Of a stretch of DNA of 7,706 nucleotides, positions 5,638 to 7,706 are shown piece by piece. Position 1 is the stretch's first letter, and the number at the start of each line of letters is the position of its first letter. The stretch lies in contig CAZWFV010000019.1 in assembly GCA_964633405.1 (NCBI GenBank), positions 1 through 7,706 on the forward strand, read 5' to 3'. The translations under genes were made by a program, and so were the position numbers. The notes beneath the pieces were generated by a model. The model saw only the letters and a program-made list of their open reading frames with translations. It was not told the DNA's origin and made no database searches. The stretch comes from JAMCRD01 sp964633405. GTDB lineage: Bacteria; Patescibacteriota; Minisyncoccia; UBA6257; Colwellbacteraceae.

Positions 5638-7172
5638 GACCGTATGATGCCGTTCTCGGTTGTGTCTTTCAATCTGGAGGCGCGCAGCATGCTTCCTATC
5701 TCGCTCAACAGCGGCTCATGCATCGCCTTGAGCAGATAGAAGTAGGTCAGGGCGCATATCGCGATTATGAGCAATAGCTCCACGTGGGCCACAGACAGCA
5801 ATATAGCCAAGACCCCCATCACGACCGAGGCTGACAGTATTTTCTTTAGACGCGGGATGATCTCGAAATAGTTTATCTTCTTCATCGCGTACCACAGGTA
5901 AGCGCTGCTTAGTGTCTGGGCGATAAGCGTAGCTACGGCCGATCCGTTTATGCCGAACCTGGGTATCAAGAGTAAGTCTAGGGCGATGTTCGATATCCCG
6001 GCTATGGCTGAGGTTACTACCAGGCTCTTCTGGTGGTCGTAGGCGAATATGGCGCTGCTGATTATCGCCCCGGGATAATCGACGATCATGGTGACCATAA
6101 GTATCTCCAAGGACAGTCCGCCCGAGGCGTAGGCCGGACCGAAGACAAAGCCCATTATCTTCGTGCCCAATATCGCCCCGCCTATGGCCATAGGCACCGA
6201 GGCGGCGAAGATGAACAGAACTGTCTTCTCCAGCGCTTCGCGGAATTTAAGCTTGTCTTTGACCGCAAGGCGGCCGAAGACGGGTATGACGCTGTACTGG
6301 ACCACTACCGTTGGCAAGAGGTACAGAATCTGGATGATGCGTATCGCCGCCGAATATATTCCGACGTCCGAAGCGGTCAGAAGCCAGCTGATTATAAGGA
6401 TGTCGGCGTTGGTGAGCAGCGCCCCGAGGGCGCCGGTCACAGCGAACGGCCAGGCCGAGCGGAGAATGGGCATGACCAGTTTCGAGGAGAAATCGGTGAG
6501 TATCCTCTTAAGGTATGGCCAGATGAACCCCAAAGCGAAAATTGCCCCGATGGAAGTACCGGCGGCATAGGCCCAACCGAATCCTCCGGCGGTCGGGTAC
6601 TCGAACAGGGCAATGAAACCCAGTACCACTATGGCCAGGCTGGTGAATATGAATATTGCGGTCTCCCATTCCATCTTCTCTCTAGCTCTTATGAACGAGG
6701 AGAGGAATTCGCGCAGAGCATCACCGACTATGATCAGGGCGGTTATTGGAAGTAGCAGCTTCGCTCCCGGCAACGTACTGAAGTACGGGCCGACGAAGAG
6801 TATGAACAGCACGCACAGCACCACCAGGATCAACTTCATATAGAAGGTGGTCGAGAGGAAGGCCATCCGTTCGTCGCCCTCCCGTTTCGCGCCTTCGCGC
6901 ATCAGCATCGCGTTTATGCCAGGATCGACGAACAGAGTGAAGAAACCGGCCAGGGTAACCGCGTAGGAGAATATTCCCCAGTCCGACGTGCCCAGGACTC
7001 TGGCTGCGTAGATTATCACTACGGCTTTAAGTAGACGGCCGCCGAAGTTTGATATGGAGAGCCACACTGTGTTCTTGGCTACAGTCTGCCCTGTGGTCTT
7101 ATTCCGCAGCAGGAAGGACTTGAGGCTAGCGCCCAGCGACTTGGTTTTAGCGTCCGTTTTGTTTGGCTCCAT
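5634..7172 (-). CDS. Oligosaccharide flippase, Wzx/RfbX type (MOP superfamily)
   Basis: Polytopic membrane protein of 512 residues, the normal size for Wzx/MurJ-like exporters, which flip lipid-linked glycans across the cytoplasmic membrane. Roughly 14 hydrophobic segments can be followed from about residue 35 to 482, with a charged cytoplasmic N-terminus (1-33) and C-terminus (483-512). The N-terminal stretch ARVLGTSDWGIFSYAVTLAG (57-76) followed by F-V-D-P-G-I (81-86) is characteristic of the polysaccharide biosynthesis protein family, as is LLIPRFGINGSAVATLIAQ (401-419). The start ATG at 7172 lies 26 bp inside the upstream membrane-protein gene, and the TGA stop overlaps the nucleotidyltransferase ATG. 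No glycosyltransferases are in view, so the glycan is unknown. A MurJ role is possible but the sequence looks more like the Wzx branch. Confidence 0.88.
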   Translation of the reverse strand: MEPNKTDAKTKSLGASLKSFLLRNKTTGQTVAKNTVWLSISNFGGRLLKAVVIIYAARVLGTSDWGIFSYAVTLAGFFTLFVDPGINAMLMREGAKREGDERMAFLSTTFYMKLILVVLCVLFILFVGPYFSTLPGAKLLLPITALIIVGDALREFLSSFIRAREKMEWETAIFIFTSLAIVVLGFIALFEYPTAGGFGWAYAAGTSIGAIFALGFIWPYLKRILTDFSSKLVMPILRSAWPFAVTGALGALLTNADILIISWLLTASDVGIYSAAIRIIQILYLLPTVVVQYSVIPVFGRLAVKDKLKFREALEKTVLFIFAASVPMAIGGAILGTKIMGFVFGPAYASGGLSLEILMVTMIVDYPGAIISSAIFAYDHQKSLVVTSAIAGISNIALDLLLIPRFGINGSAVATLIAQTLSSAYLWYAMKKINYFEIIPRLKKILSASVVMGVLAILLSVAHVELLLIIAICALTYFYLLKAMHEPLLSEIGSMLRASRLKDTTENGIIRS

Positions 7173-7706
7173 TTTTGCTGTCCGGCAAGAGTTTCCTGCC
7201 TAGACGCACGATAATCACGTTAAGGATTATAACAAGAATAATAGCCAGGGCTATGCCCGTCACTATATTCGGTAGGAACACCGTCGCCCCCAATACCGCT
7301 CCCCATGCGATTAGGTACCATACCAGGTTGCCTATGAAAATAAGGACAACAGTCTCCTCAAGACCGATGCCTAGCCACGAAGTGATGAACGCAGCCATAT
7401 AAGGGAAAAGGATCAATCCGAGAAGTATGAGCGAAAGTGATCTGCCGGCATGGCCGATATATTTGCCCAATCTGTCCGACCACTCCTCAGCGACCCGGCT
7501 GAACCTGGTAATCCCGGTAGATCTAACTTTCAAATATCTACCGACCAAGAAGCCTATATAAACATCCATAACCGTCGCCACCACCCAGATGAAGTTGAAC
7601 AGCCATAGATTCAGACCGCCGTGGTAAGCCAGAACCATGGTCGCACCCATGGAAGCCGACTCCTGGAGTACAAGCACAATAGTTATGATTAGCCACTGAA
7701 GGACCA
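7147..7706 (-). CDS. Multispanning membrane protein, weakly DedA/VTT-like (5' end outside window)
   Basis: The minus-strand frame is open to the window end. A GTG at 7677 is a possible start, but nine more in-frame hydrophobic codons precede it, so the true start probably lies beyond 7706. About 185 residues are visible with some five membrane segments. Counting from the GTG, the helices lie near 1-25, 28-50, 83-107, 112-130 and 137-158, and a basic tail ends in LPDSKNGAKQNGR. The run V-Y-I-G-F-L-V-G-R-Y-L after a G/A-rich helix, and the polar amphipathic stretch before the third helix, recall DedA/VTT (SNARE-associated) proteins, which in bacteria act in lipid carrier recycling. The match is weak, and a small-multidrug-export-like protein is an alternative. 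Its 3' end overlaps the flippase start by 26 bp, consistent with joint work on envelope lipids or glycans. Confidence 0.5.
   Translation of the reverse strand, partial: VLQWLIITIVLVLQESASMGATMVLAYHGGLNLWLFNFIWVVATVMDVYIGFLVGRYLKVRSTGITRFSRVAEEWSDRLGKYIGHAGRSLSLILLGLILFPYMAAFITSWLGIGLEETVVLIFIGNLVWYLIAWGAVLGATVFLPNIVTGIALAIILVIILNVIIVRLGRKLLPDSKNGAKQNGR

Noticed and set aside
6033..6755. A 240-codon plus-strand open frame opposite the flippase
   Set aside because: Its translation is rich in G, R, D, E and Q without family motifs, as expected for the reverse of a hydrophobic membrane protein; the flippase is well supported.
1..7706. CRISPR arrays, tRNA/rRNA genes, insertion sequences
   Set aside because: No regularly spaced repeats, cloverleaf-like segments, terminal inverted repeats or transposase motifs were seen; nearly all bases are in assigned genes.

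Overview
This 7.7-kb window is a densely coded bacterial chromosomal segment with nine protein genes, two of them cut by the window edges. I see no RNA genes, mobile elements, CRISPR arrays or long repeats. The gene content, the very tight packing, the near absence of Shine-Dalgarno sequences, a release factor 2 with a shortened N-terminal domain, and an N-terminal ATP-cone protein of a kind I associate with these genomes together suggest a member of the Patescibacteria/CPR. This placement is an inference of moderate confidence. UGA is used as a stop (tsaC, flippase) and an RF2 with the UGA-reading SPF motif is encoded, so the lineages that recode UGA as glycine (Gracilibacteria/Absconditabacteria) are unlikely.

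Left part: an ATP-cone protein begins at 179 and runs leftward off the window. It is divergent from a three-gene rightward operon: a small YdjM/DUF457-like membrane protein (249-746), the DNA glycosylase Fpg/MutM (746-1603) and the tRNA t6A enzyme TsaC/YrdC (1588-2214). These three genes overlap one another, so they are probably translationally coupled.

Right part: everything from 7706 down to 2192 is on the minus strand. In transcription order these are a DedA/VTT-like multispanning membrane protein (5' end outside the window), a Wzx-type flippase, a nucleotidyltransferase of unknown target, release factor 2 (prfB), and the FtsE-FtsX pair that controls peptidoglycan hydrolysis at the division site. 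The first three are joined by overlaps (26 bp and 4 bp), prfB follows after 21 bp, and ftsX follows ftsE after 8 bp. The prfB-ftsE junction (62 bp) holds a good promoter-like sequence, so ftsEX may also be transcribed alone. The two opposing operons end in a 23-bp tail-to-tail overlap of tsaC and ftsX.

Most of this is ordinary. The most noteworthy signal is at prfB. The gene needs a programmed +1 frameshift at CTT-TGA-C (4755-4749). Directly upstream of the slip site lies a perfect 6-bp GC-rich inverted repeat whose 3' arm occupies the place where the stimulatory Shine-Dalgarno-like sequence normally sits. The truncated RF2 N-domain, the putative leaderless ftsE promoter and the palindrome over the ATP-cone start codon are secondary points. 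I did not find convincing evidence of a wholly new system.
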